Shown: positions 19,923 to 28,575 of the stretch, piece by piece | How positions within the stretch are numbered: the stretch's first letter is position 1 | How the letters are laid out: each line of letters starts with the position of its first letter | Source of the DNA: Myxococcales bacterium | Lineage (GTDB): Bacteria > Myxococcota_A > Polyangia > Palsa-1104 > JAEUJZ01 | Assembly: GCA_016794365.1 (NCBI GenBank) | Contig: JAEUKB010000028.1 | Location: 124,001 to 188,000, forward strand | Reading direction: 5' to 3' | DNA: 64,000 nucleotides | The notes under the pieces: generated by a model | What the model was told of the DNA's origin: nothing | Databases searched by the model: none | The model's input: the letters and a program-made list of their open reading frames with translations, nothing else | Position numbers and translations under genes: made by a program

Positions 19923-20957
19923 ATGAATCAGCCGAACTTGCTGCTGTCGCCGCTGCGCTTTTCTCACGAAGCGGGACAGCTCGAACTCATCGATCAGCTC
20001 AAGCTGCCCGGCAGCGAGATCTGGCATCGCTACACCAGCCATCGTGCCGTCGCTGATGCGATCAAAACCATGGTCGTCCGTGGCGCGCCAGCGATTGGCA
20101 TTGCCGCTGCGTTTGGCGTCGTGCTCGGTGCGCGCGAAGGTGTACCGCTCGATGAAGTGATCGCGACGCTACGAGCCACCCGACCGACGGCAGTGAACCT
20201 GTTTTGGGCGCTCGATCGCATGCAGAAACGAGCCGCTGCACTTCAGTCGGTGTCTTCGCAAGAACTCGTCGCGGGTCTGTCCGCTGAAGCGCAAGCCATC
20301 TGGGACGAAGACGTAGCGATGTGTCTGCGCATGGCAGAATATGGCGCGCCGCTGCTTCCTGCGGGAAATGTCCTGACGCACTGCAACGCGGGTGGACTGG
20401 CAACGGGCGGATACGGAACCGCCATCGGGGTAATTCGGACTGCGTTTGCGCAAGGTCGTATCACGTCGGTGTTTGCCGATGAAACCAGGCCGTTTTTGCA
20501 AGGCGCTCGGCTGACCGCGTACGAGCTGCAAAAAGCAGGCGTTCCCGTGACGGTGCTATGCGACAACATGGCGGGCTATCTGATGTCGCGCGGAGAAATC
20601 CAGAGCGTCATCGTAGGTGCCGATCGCATTGCCGCAAACGGAGACGTGGCCAACAAGATCGGAACGTACTCGCTGGCGGTGCTGGCCAACGCGCACGGGA
20701 TTCCGTTTTTTGTGGCGGCTCCCCGGTCCACGCTCGACGCCAAGACCGCAAGTGGCCAGGACATCCGCATTGAAGAGCGCAGCAGTGATGAAGTGGTCCG
20801 ACTTGCTGGACTGCAACTTGCTCCGCACGGAGTTGCCGCACGTCATCCCGCTTTTGATATAACGCCTGCGCAGCTTGTCACCGCGATCATCACGGATGCT
20901 GGCGTTGCAAAAAGTCCGTATCCGCAGAGCCTAGGCGCGCTCGAAGCAGCCACGTAA
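19923..20957 (+). CDS. mtnA: S-methyl-5-thioribose-1-phosphate isomerase
   Basis: The protein has 344 residues, the normal length. It belongs to the eIF2B-alpha/MtnA family. MVVRGAPAIGIAAAFG binds substrate; VLTHCNAGGLATGGYGTA contains the catalytic Cys; and GADRIAANGDVANKIGTY contains the catalytic Asp. It converts 5-methylthioribose-1-phosphate to the ribulose form in methionine salvage. No other mtn gene is in the window. It lies 6 bp after gatB and may be co-transcribed with the gat genes. Confidence 0.94.
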   Translation: MNQPNLLLSPLRFSHEAGQLELIDQLKLPGSEIWHRYTSHRAVADAIKTMVVRGAPAIGIAAAFGVVLGAREGVPLDEVIATLRATRPTAVNLFWALDRMQKRAAALQSVSSQELVAGLSAEAQAIWDEDVAMCLRMAEYGAPLLPAGNVLTHCNAGGLATGGYGTAIGVIRTAFAQGRITSVFADETRPFLQGARLTAYELQKAGVPVTVLCDNMAGYLMSRGEIQSVIVGADRIAANGDVANKIGTYSLAVLANAHGIPFFVAAPRSTLDAKTASGQDIRIEERSSDEVVRLAGLQLAPHGVAARHPAFDITPAQLVTAIITDAGVAKSPYPQSLGALEAAT

Positions 20958-21072
20958 ACGACAAAGCCCGTTGGCTGTACAAGTGAAAATCCTGCAAAAT
21001 CAATATTTATTGGGCCAGCGCTTGTTGGCCGTCTCAACCTTCGTGAGCCGATAGGCAAACGGGGAGGGTGTC

Positions 21073-21633
21073 TTGGAGAAACTGAAGGCTGGAGGGGAAA
21101 CCTCCGCGTACTGTACGTCATGTAAGGACATGCGGCACCATGTGGTCGTTGCCATGAGCGGCGACGTTCCCGCCAAGGTCGAATGTCTCAGCTGTCACAA
21201 GCAGCACAAGTTCAAAGCGGGTCCACCGGGAACCAAGGCGGCCAAAGTCGCCAAGATCTCTAGCGGTGGCTCTGCGGTAAAGACCAAGTCGGCGCGTCCA
21301 GCAGCAGGTTCGGTCCCAGCGTTTTCGGGTCCAAACCCGCTCGAAGCCATCTTGGCCAGCCGTGGCACAAGCAGCGCGCGCAGCTACTCACCGGCAGAGC
21401 GTTATGCCATTGGTGAGCTGGTCTCGCATCCGAGCTTTGGCATCGGTGCAGTCACTGCAACGCCGTCCCCGGGCAAGATGTCGGTGCTGTTTCGCGATAC
21501 CACCCGGCTCCTGCTGCACGAGCGGGCTCCGGCTGTGGTGGCACCAGTGGCCAAGCTGGCCCCGCCGCCGCGCCGAGAAGACATTCCCACCGGCCCCGCA
21601 GATCGTCCACCGAAGGTGAAGCCGATCCTGTAA
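21073..21633 (+). CDS. zinc-ribbon protein with C-terminal SH3-like segment
   Basis: The protein has 186 residues. The N-terminal CTSC...CLSC pairs (about residues 14-17 and 38-41) form a four-Cys zinc ribbon, with KQHKFK directly after. A Lys/Ala/Pro-rich linker follows. The C-terminal module YAIGELVSHPSFGIGAVTA then VLFRDTTRLLLH resembles the small beta-barrel found at the end of UvrD/PcrA helicases and in related DNA-associated proteins ('HP.FG.G.V'). The likely role is nucleic-acid or polymerase binding, but this is inference. The start is TTG at 21073, preceded by GGGGAGGG at 21061-21068, which decides it. No assigned gene name is known to me. Confidence 0.65.
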   Translation: MEKLKAGGETSAYCTSCKDMRHHVVVAMSGDVPAKVECLSCHKQHKFKAGPPGTKAAKVAKISSGGSAVKTKSARPAAGSVPAFSGPNPLEAILASRGTSSARSYSPAERYAIGELVSHPSFGIGAVTATPSPGKMSVLFRDTTRLLLHERAPAVVAPVAKLAPPPRREDIPTGPADRPPKVKPIL

Positions 21634-21730
21634 GCCGGTTTGTCAGCCTGGACGAAAAGCTGACTTTTTGCGGAGTTTCGTCGCAACCGTCCGGGCTGTG
21701 CGCCACAGGCCATGATAGGCTTTCGCGCTG

Positions 21731-23491
21731 GTGAGCATTGCGACGCGAGTCACGCTTCTGACGGTCCTTCTGGTTACGCTGGCACTCGGCGTGTACGGAT
21801 CGCTCAGCTTGCGTGGTCGCCGCGCCGAACGAACGGCGGATCTGGAACGACAGACCTGGCTGTTTGGCTCGGCGCTGAAGGTGGCGCTGGAAGCGGCCGT
21901 GCAAGACGGTCTGTACGAAGACATGCATCGCTTGATCGAGCGCATGCAGGTCGCCGAGCGCAACATCGAGGTCGCGTATCTGGACTTGCTCCAGCCGGGC
22001 GAAGACGCGGTGTTTTTGCCTCCGTCGAGTACCGTCGCCAAGACAGGACCGCCACTTTTGCGACCGCCGACGCCCGATGCTGGCCGCGAAGAGCGTCGTC
22101 GCCGCGTCGAGATCACGCATCAGCCCTACGGCGAGCACCTGTTTATCCAAGGCCGCGAGGTCTACGCCTACACGCTGCCGATCCACGACAACAAACATCG
22201 CATGGTCGCGATCATCGATCTTGTGCGCGACAAGCACGAGCTAGAACAAGAAATCTGGCGAGCGACGCGCGACGTGGTGATGACGCTGGGAGGCCTGGCC
22301 GCGCTGCTCGCGATCTTGGTCAGCCTGACGGTGCGCCAAGAGTTTTCCGCGCCGCTGCTGCGCCTGGTCGGCGGCATCGATGAAGTGACACGCGGCGACT
22401 ACACCGGCGCAATCTTGCGAGAGCGCAACGACGAAGTGGGACTGCTCGCCGATCGCTTCAACGAGATGACGCAGTCGCTGCGCGCGGCACGAAACGAGAT
22501 CCTCGCGGGCGTCGATGCCAAGCTGGGACTGGAGCAGCGACTGCGTCACTCCGACAAGCTGGCGACGATCGGACAGCTCGCGGCAAACATCGCGCATGAA
22601 GTCGGCACACCGCTGAACGTCATCGGCGGACGCGCGCGCGTCATGGCCAAGCGAGCCGATGATCCGACGGCAGTGCAAAAAAACGCCGACATCATCGCGA
22701 CGCAGGCCGAGCGAATCACCAAGATCATTCAGCAGCTGCTCGACTATGCACGACGGAAAGCACCAGCACGCAGCGACGTGGATCTGCGCAAGGTCTGCTC
22801 GAGCACGCTCGATTTTTTGGAAGTGCAGCTGACGACGCGACATGTCGTGGCCCAGCTTCATCCGTTTTCGGTTCCGACGCCGCCGCAGCCAGAGTCTCAC
22901 ATCGAAGCGACCGTCCGAGGCGAAACCACCGACGGAGCGCTCAAGCCACCGATCGCACCGATTGTAATTGGCGACGCGGATCAGCTTCAGCAAGTCTGTC
23001 TGAACCTGTGCATCAATGCGATTCAAGCAATGACCGATGGAGGCTCTCTCGATCTCTATCTGGAAGGGATTGTCCGTCGCAAGCCCGGCCTCGACAAAGC
23101 ACCGCCCGTCGCATACGTGATGCTCACCGTCGCTGATACTGGCATTGGCATTGATGAAGGCGACGTTCATCGCATCTTCGAGCCGTTTTATTCGACCAAG
23201 ACCCACGACGGCAAAACTGGCAAAGATGGTCCGTCGGGAAGCGGGCTCGGTCTGTCGGTGTCCGCTGGTATCGTCAAAGATCTCGACGGCTGGATCGAGT
23301 GCGAGCGACGTCCGACGGGAGGCACCATCTTCCGCGTGTTTTTGCCCGCCCCCGAGCGCGAAGAGCCGAGACCCCAACGCAGCCGACCGCCCAGCCGACC
23401 GCTGACCAGCCCATTTCCCGAGTCTCGCGAGGGCAAATCGTTTGAAGATCCCGACGTAAGCGTGTTATCTCAAGCTGAGATCAAACCCTAA
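21731..23491 (+). CDS. membrane sensor histidine kinase (NtrB/HydH-like)
   Basis: The protein has 586 residues. The first membrane helix is at residues 5-25. The following stretch to about 176 is the sensor domain, presumably periplasmic, and a second helix (VVMTLGGLAALLAILVSL) lies at about 178-198. HAMP follows, then HisKA with the phospho-acceptor His 289 in ANIAHEVGTPLN, and an HATPase_c domain with N box LNLCINAIQAM, G1 VADTGIGIDEGD and G2 GLGLSVSAGIV. A region of about 35 residues, including PTPPQPESHIEATVRGE, is inserted in the ATPase domain. The start is GTG at 21731. Its stop overlaps the regulator's ATG (TAATG), so the two are a coupled two-component pair. Confidence 0.93.
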   Translation: MSIATRVTLLTVLLVTLALGVYGSLSLRGRRAERTADLERQTWLFGSALKVALEAAVQDGLYEDMHRLIERMQVAERNIEVAYLDLLQPGEDAVFLPPSSTVAKTGPPLLRPPTPDAGREERRRRVEITHQPYGEHLFIQGREVYAYTLPIHDNKHRMVAIIDLVRDKHELEQEIWRATRDVVMTLGGLAALLAILVSLTVRQEFSAPLLRLVGGIDEVTRGDYTGAILRERNDEVGLLADRFNEMTQSLRAARNEILAGVDAKLGLEQRLRHSDKLATIGQLAANIAHEVGTPLNVIGGRARVMAKRADDPTAVQKNADIIATQAERITKIIQQLLDYARRKAPARSDVDLRKVCSSTLDFLEVQLTTRHVVAQLHPFSVPTPPQPESHIEATVRGETTDGALKPPIAPIVIGDADQLQQVCLNLCINAIQAMTDGGSLDLYLEGIVRRKPGLDKAPPVAYVMLTVADTGIGIDEGDVHRIFEPFYSTKTHDGKTGKDGPSGSGLGLSVSAGIVKDLDGWIECERRPTGGTIFRVFLPAPEREEPRPQRSRPPSRPLTSPFPESREGKSFEDPDVSVLSQAEIKP

Positions 23492-25014
23492 TGGCCCAGC
23501 CTCCGAAGACGACCAGCAAGCTTCCGCAGGTCCCGATTTCGTCGGGGAAAGCGACGCCACGATCTTCGCCACCTCCGCTGCCGACGGAAACATCGAGCGA
23601 TCGTAGCAGTCGTCAGACGGTCCTTGTGGTCGAAGACGATGCGGCCATGCGCGATCTGCTCGAAGACTCGCTGCGTGATGAAGGCTATCGCGTCGAGACA
23701 GCGGCGGGCGGACATGCTGGCGTCGCGCGGGTTCAAAAAGGCGGAATCGATCTGGTTGTTACCGACGTGAGAATGCCAGATCTCGACGGACTGGATATGC
23801 TGCGCGAGATCAAGAGCGCTCCGCTCGATCAGCCGCCGCACGTCATCGTGATCACCGCGTTTGGATCGATTGATACGGCGATCAAAGCGGTGCGACTCGG
23901 GGCGTACGACTACATCACCAAGCCGTTTAACATGGAGACGCTGTTTCTTGCCGTCGAGAAAGCGCTGGCTGAGCGCGGGCTACGGCACGAAGTGTCTCGT
24001 CTGCGCCGCGAGGTAGAGCGTCCCTATCAGTTCGACAACATCATCGGACGCTCGCCGCTGATGCAGGAAGTGTTCGGGCTGATTCGTCGTCTGTCGGGCT
24101 CGTCGGTGAACGTGCTGATCACGGGCGAAAGTGGCACCGGCAAAGAGCTGGCTGCGCGCGCGATTCACTATCACTCGTCGCGAGCCAAGCAGCCGTTCGT
24201 CGCGGTCAACTGTGCAGCGATTCCCGATCAGCTCCTCGAATCAGAGCTGTTTGGCTATAAGCGTGGCGCATTCACCGACGCACGCAGCGATCGCGCTGGG
24301 CTGTTTGTTGAAGCCGATGGCGGCACGCTGTTTCTCGACGAGATTGGCGATCTGTCTCCGGCGCTGCAAGCCAAGCTGCTTCGTGTGCTGGCTGAGCGAG
24401 AGATCCGTCCCCTTGGCTCTTCGCGGCCCGAAAAAATCGATGTTCGCGTGATCTCAGCGACGCACAAAGACTTGAGTCAAGGCATGCGCGCTGGGACGTT
24501 TCGCGAAGACTTGTACTACCGTCTGAACGTGCTGCAAATTCACCTGCCGCCGCTGCGAGAGCGCTCCGAGGACATCTTGCCGCTCGCCGAACACTTTTTG
24601 GCCAAAGCCAAAGAGCGGGGTGGCAAGCGTGTGACGGGAATTCATCCGCAAGCGACGAAGCTGCTGCTGCTGCATGGCTGGCCGGGCAACGTCCGAGAGC
24701 TGGAAAACAGCATCGAGCGCGCCGTCGCTCTGTGTGAAGGCTCGCAGATCTTGGCGCAGGACTTGCCGCCGCAGCTTCGCGAAAAGCGCAAAGAAGACAT
24801 TCTTTCGTACGCGCTGTCTCGCAACATGACGCTCGAGGAGCTGGAGCACGAATACATCCTGCGAGTGATGAAAGACGAAGGCGGCAACAAGACGCGGGCA
24901 GCACAGCGACTTGGGCTCGACCGCAAGACGCTGTATCGCAAGCTGGAAGAAGCGGGACGCGCGGCGGATGGTGAGGGAGACTCGGACGATGGCTCCGCCG
25001 ACGACAACGACTAG
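23491..25014 (+). CDS. NtrC-family sigma-54 response regulator with GAFTDA loop
   Basis: The protein has 507 residues. Order: a Pro/Ser-rich N-terminus (1-46); a receiver domain with phospho-acceptor Asp 92 (VVTDVRMPD) and Lys in DYITKPF; an AAA+ sigma-54 interaction domain with Walker A GESGTGKEL and Walker B GGTLFLDEIGD; and a Fis-type helix-turn-helix (GGNKTRAAQRLGLDRKTLYRKL). The sigma-54-contacting loop reads GAFTDA (residues 259-264) instead of the canonical GAFTGA. An acidic tail ends the protein. It activates sigma-54 promoters when phosphorylated by the kinase encoded just upstream (1-bp overlap). Target genes are not evident in the window. Confidence 0.94.
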   Translation: MAQPPKTTSKLPQVPISSGKATPRSSPPPLPTETSSDRSSRQTVLVVEDDAAMRDLLEDSLRDEGYRVETAAGGHAGVARVQKGGIDLVVTDVRMPDLDGLDMLREIKSAPLDQPPHVIVITAFGSIDTAIKAVRLGAYDYITKPFNMETLFLAVEKALAERGLRHEVSRLRREVERPYQFDNIIGRSPLMQEVFGLIRRLSGSSVNVLITGESGTGKELAARAIHYHSSRAKQPFVAVNCAAIPDQLLESELFGYKRGAFTDARSDRAGLFVEADGGTLFLDEIGDLSPALQAKLLRVLAEREIRPLGSSRPEKIDVRVISATHKDLSQGMRAGTFREDLYYRLNVLQIHLPPLRERSEDILPLAEHFLAKAKERGGKRVTGIHPQATKLLLLHGWPGNVRELENSIERAVALCEGSQILAQDLPPQLREKRKEDILSYALSRNMTLEELEHEYILRVMKDEGGNKTRAAQRLGLDRKTLYRKLEEAGRAADGEGDSDDGSADDND

Positions 25015-26770
25015 CGAACCGCTGCCGCGAGGCTGGGCCCGGCTGATCTGCGCGTACTCCGTCACGATTCGCGTCATCCTGTCCTATTACTTTCTGCGAC
25101 TGCGTCTGCGGCTCGCCGGACCGGATGCCCAGAGTCGGCTGCTGCTCGAAGCGCACCGTCGCAACGCTCAGCGCATTCATCTGGCGATCGAGCGACTCGG
25201 CGGGCTGTTTATCAAGGTCGGTCAGCTCATCAGCATCATGACCAACGTGCTGCCCGAGCCGTTTCGCGCCCAGCTAGAGACGCTGCAAGACCGCGTGCCA
25301 GCCCGTCCGTACGCCGACATTGCGCAGCGCTTTGCCGAAGAGTTTTCCGGTCGCGGTCCGAGTGAAGTGTTCACTTCGTTTTCGCCTGAGCCCGTCGCGT
25401 CCGCATCGATTGGACAGGTTCACCGCGCGGTAACGCACGACGGACAAGCGGTTGCCGTCAAGGTTCAGTATCCCGACATCAACGAGATTGTTCGCATCGA
25501 TCTGGCGGCGCTCGGACGGATTTTTTGGCTGCTGCACTGGATCGCTCCGGCGCACGGTCTGGACGCAGTGTTCGTCGAAATTCGCTCGATGGTGATGCAA
25601 GAGCTGGACTTTTCCGCCGAGGCCAGCAGCCTTCAGCGCATCAGCGAAAACTTTGGTCGCTACAAGCCGCCGCTGCCCGTCGAGTTTCCCAAAGTGATCA
25701 GCGAGCTATCGACGCCGCGCGTGCTGACCACGACGTGGATGGATGGCATCAAGGTTTCAAACCTGACGCGTCTCGACGAGCTGGGCATCGATCGCGACAA
25801 GCTCGCCCGGACGGTGGTGACCGCGTACTGTCAGCAGATCTTTCGCGACGGGCTGTATCACGCCGATCCGCACCCGGGAAACCTGCTGGTTTTGCCGCCG
25901 CGCAGCGACGGAAGTGAAGCCAAGTCCAGTCCCGAAGCAGACGCTGTTCCGACGCCATGGCTTTCTCTGGGTGGTGCCAAGCTGGTCTTTTTGGACTTCG
26001 GTGCCGTCGCTGAACTTTCGCCCAAAATGCGTCGCGGCATCGTCGATGTGCTGCAAGCTGGTCTGACCCGCGATACCCAGAAGCTCATCGTCGCAATGAA
26101 AGACATGGGCTTTATCGCGCGCGGTGCCGATCCGCAGATCTTCGAGCGCGTCGTGGACTTCTTTCACGACAAGTTTCAGGCCGAATTTAAGCTCGACTCG
26201 CTGGCGCTGTCCGAGGTCAAGCTTTCGCCTGAGCGCGCGCTGGCGGATCTCGCGGATCTGCGCAAGCTGGACGTAAACCTCCGCGACTTGATGGAACACT
26301 TTCACGTTCCCAAGGAGTGGATTTTGCTCGAGAGAACGCTCCTGCTTCTCCTCGGGCTGTGTACTGATCTGGCACCGAACCTAAACCCGATGCAGGTGAT
26401 TCGTCCCTACGTCGAGGAAATGGTGCTCGGGCAAGATCGCGACTGGTCCAAGCTCCTCGTCGAGACAACCCGCGATGTGGTCAGCCAAGCCGCACAGCTT
26501 CCCGGCGAGCTGCGCAAGTTTTTGCATCGCGCTCAGCGTGGTCAGATCGAAGTCCGCTTCCGAGGCCAAGAAGACACCGCGATCTTGATCCATGCCGTCG
26601 CTCGACAGCTCATCGTGACGGCGCTGGGCATTACTTCGTTTGTGACGTGGCTGATCCTCGACGCACGCGGACAGCTTGAGCAAGCCGATTGGGCGCTCTA
26701 CGTCAGCATGGGGCTCGGCGCGTATCTGCTGTGGCTGATGCTGACGACCAAGCTTCCTCGCCGTCGCTGA
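24989..26770 (+). CDS. ABC1/UbiB (AarF)-family atypical kinase
   Basis: The protein has 593 residues. The hallmarks are KxGQ (GGLFIKVGQLIS), the Ala-rich loop VASASIGQVHRA, the catalytic loop YHADPHPGNLL, the metal-binding VFLDFGAVAEL and C-terminal membrane helices (about residues 540-590). UbiB-type proteins are ATPases needed for ubiquinone or other isoprenoid-lipid metabolism and act at the membrane. A Ser/Pro/Glu-rich insertion (about residues 306-330) separates the catalytic loop from the DFG. ATG at 24989 is chosen because GAGGGAGA lies nine bases upstream. This places its first 26 bases inside the 3' end of the response-regulator gene. No ubi or men genes are nearby. Confidence 0.9.
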   Translation: MAPPTTTTSEPLPRGWARLICAYSVTIRVILSYYFLRLRLRLAGPDAQSRLLLEAHRRNAQRIHLAIERLGGLFIKVGQLISIMTNVLPEPFRAQLETLQDRVPARPYADIAQRFAEEFSGRGPSEVFTSFSPEPVASASIGQVHRAVTHDGQAVAVKVQYPDINEIVRIDLAALGRIFWLLHWIAPAHGLDAVFVEIRSMVMQELDFSAEASSLQRISENFGRYKPPLPVEFPKVISELSTPRVLTTTWMDGIKVSNLTRLDELGIDRDKLARTVVTAYCQQIFRDGLYHADPHPGNLLVLPPRSDGSEAKSSPEADAVPTPWLSLGGAKLVFLDFGAVAELSPKMRRGIVDVLQAGLTRDTQKLIVAMKDMGFIARGADPQIFERVVDFFHDKFQAEFKLDSLALSEVKLSPERALADLADLRKLDVNLRDLMEHFHVPKEWILLERTLLLLLGLCTDLAPNLNPMQVIRPYVEEMVLGQDRDWSKLLVETTRDVVSQAAQLPGELRKFLHRAQRGQIEVRFRGQEDTAILIHAVARQLIVTALGITSFVTWLILDARGQLEQADWALYVSMGLGAYLLWLMLTTKLPRRR

Positions 26771-26850
26771 TTCGTCTGATCGATTCCCAAACCGGACACG
26801 ACGTTACGCCAAGCTGGCGCTGCCCGAAATTCCCCATTAGCATCGCCCCC

Positions 26851-27342
26851 ATGACGCTTCTTCAGCTCGTCCTGTGCGCGGTGTTCCTCTTTGCTTCGAG
26901 TGCCCGCGCCGACATTGCAGCACCGCAGCCTCATGTCTCGGTTCCGCCGCCTCGCAAGCCGATGCCGCCCAAGCCCGCACCCGCGACCCGACCGAGCCCA
27001 CCTGCGACGGACAATCCTCGCGATCCGGTCAGCGTCGCACGGAAAACGCCAGAGATTGCCAAGCGCATCAGCCAAGCGCGCAGCGGTCCGATGAATCCAG
27101 CCAATGATCAAGCGGCGACGCAGCTCGACGAAAAGGTGACGCAGATTCCGCTCGAAGGTCAGTGTGGCTTCGCAGGCTGTTCATCGACGACGCTGGTTGT
27201 GTTTACCTATCAAACCAAAGGCGCAAACACGGCAACTTCGTCGGTGATGGCGCTGGTTTCGTGTCCGCCGATCATGCGTCAGGGCTGCACTGCCGTCCCC
27301 GCCGAAGTCAAACCGCAAGGATCGCTCGAACAGGCTCGCTGA
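26851..27342 (+). CDS. small secreted Pro-rich protein of unknown function
   Basis: The protein has 163 residues. The signal peptide is LLQLVLCAVFLFASSARA, with cleavage at ARA-D. A Pro-rich stretch (residues 27-60) follows, then a polar segment and a compact C-terminal domain with four Cys (CGFAGC, SCPPIMRQGC) that may form two disulfides. No family is recognised. It lies 80 bp after the ABC1 kinase and 11 bp before the NUDIX fusion, in the same direction. Confidence 0.55.
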   Translation: MTLLQLVLCAVFLFASSARADIAAPQPHVSVPPPRKPMPPKPAPATRPSPPATDNPRDPVSVARKTPEIAKRISQARSGPMNPANDQAATQLDEKVTQIPLEGQCGFAGCSSTTLVVFTYQTKGANTATSSVMALVSCPPIMRQGCTAVPAEVKPQGSLEQAR

Positions 27343-27353
27343 CAGATTCCGAG

Positions 27354-28547
27354 ATGCCAGCTTCGAACATTCAAGCTGTCTTCCCGCTTCAGCCGATTCC
27401 GCCCGTATTTTCGGCCTCGCTGTTTGTGGCCGGTGTTCCTGGTCCGTGGACCGACGCAGTCGTCGCGGCCCTGGGACAAGCCGGGTGGGATGGTGTGGTC
27501 TTTTTGCCCACGGTAAGCGACGACGGAGACACCAGCAAACGAAACGAGCTTGCCCGTTGGCGAGATGAAGCGCTGCGTTACAGCGACGGCGTCTTGCTAT
27601 GGCTAGGCGATGGCGGTCGCAGCGATCCGTGGCTGTTTGAGCTGTGGGGCGCGTGGCAGCGCTCGTCGAGGATCGTGCTGGGAGTGCCTCGCGATCAGCC
27701 AGTGCCGGATTCAGCCGGACGACTGCACATTCCGATTGCGCGCACGATCGCCGAAGCCGTCGAGCAGTCGCTGCATATGCTTCGGCCAGGTCAGTCTCGA
27801 CGAGCCGGAGAGCGCACGATTCCGCTTCTTCTGTGGCGCAGTCCTGGCTTTGCCGCTTGGTATCACGCGCTGCGCAAAGCTGGTCACCGTCTCGAAGACG
27901 CGCAGCTTGAGTGGTCCTATCGCAGCCGTGCCGCCGGACGTCCGCCGCTGCTGTGGGCGCTGCGTCCGCGTGTCTTCGTCGTCGGTGAGCGTCGTCACAA
28001 AAGCGGCGAGGTCGTCATCGGTCGCACCGACGTAAGCGCCAGCGTCTTGTATTATCCCGACGACAGCGGTGACGTGCTCGATACGCTGGTGGTGCTGGTG
28101 CGCGAGTATCGCTCGGCGGTGCGCAATCGCTTGGGTTTCGGCCTGATGCTGCCCGGCGGATCTGCGGCGATGGCGAGCGAGCGCTCTCACGATCCACGAC
28201 AGACCGCTCAGCGCGAAGTCACCGAAGAGACCGGCCTGCACATCGATCCCGCTCAGTTTGTCCCCGTCGATGCGGGCGATCGTCAGGTGGCTGCGTCCCT
28301 GGCGAGCTATCACTGTCACCTGTTTCGGGTGCTGCTCCGCGACGATCAGCTGCGCGCGCTTCAGGAAATGGCTGCGTCGGGAAAGCCCAACGGTGCCAAC
28401 GTCGGAGAGCGCTGCTTTGTGACGCTGCGTACCGTGCGCGAGCTGCTCGCTTCGCCCGATCTCGACTGGAGCCAGCTTGGCATGGTCCTGCACGCGCTCG
28501 ATGTGCGCAGCCTGCCACCCGGACGCCGCAGTCATCGCCCGTTTTAG
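27354..28547 (+). CDS. nucleoside deoxyribosyltransferase-like/NUDIX hydrolase fusion
   Basis: The protein has 397 residues. Residues 20-125 resemble the nucleoside 2-deoxyribosyltransferase-like fold: SLFVAGVPGPW, GWDGVVFLP, the 'WRDEAL..SDGVLLWL' stretch, then LFELWGAW and RIVLGVP, which parallel the family's substrate Glu segment. Residues 155-250 are a linker domain I do not recognise. Residues 250-390 form a NUDIX domain: LMLPGGSA, then TAQREVTEETGL, which is the REUxEExGU core, with about three extra residues between the Gly and Arg parts of the box. A base-removing or base-sensing domain joined to a NUDIX pyrophosphatase suggests action on a nucleotide or NAD-like substrate. The substrate is unknown. 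ATG at 27354 is the first plausible start, but the ribosome-binding site is weak. Confidence 0.7.
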   Translation: MPASNIQAVFPLQPIPPVFSASLFVAGVPGPWTDAVVAALGQAGWDGVVFLPTVSDDGDTSKRNELARWRDEALRYSDGVLLWLGDGGRSDPWLFELWGAWQRSSRIVLGVPRDQPVPDSAGRLHIPIARTIAEAVEQSLHMLRPGQSRRAGERTIPLLLWRSPGFAAWYHALRKAGHRLEDAQLEWSYRSRAAGRPPLLWALRPRVFVVGERRHKSGEVVIGRTDVSASVLYYPDDSGDVLDTLVVLVREYRSAVRNRLGFGLMLPGGSAAMASERSHDPRQTAQREVTEETGLHIDPAQFVPVDAGDRQVAASLASYHCHLFRVLLRDDQLRALQEMAASGKPNGANVGERCFVTLRTVRELLASPDLDWSQLGMVLHALDVRSLPPGRRSHRPF

Positions 28548-28575
28548 CGCTCGTTTTGGGCTAGGATGCGAAGCC

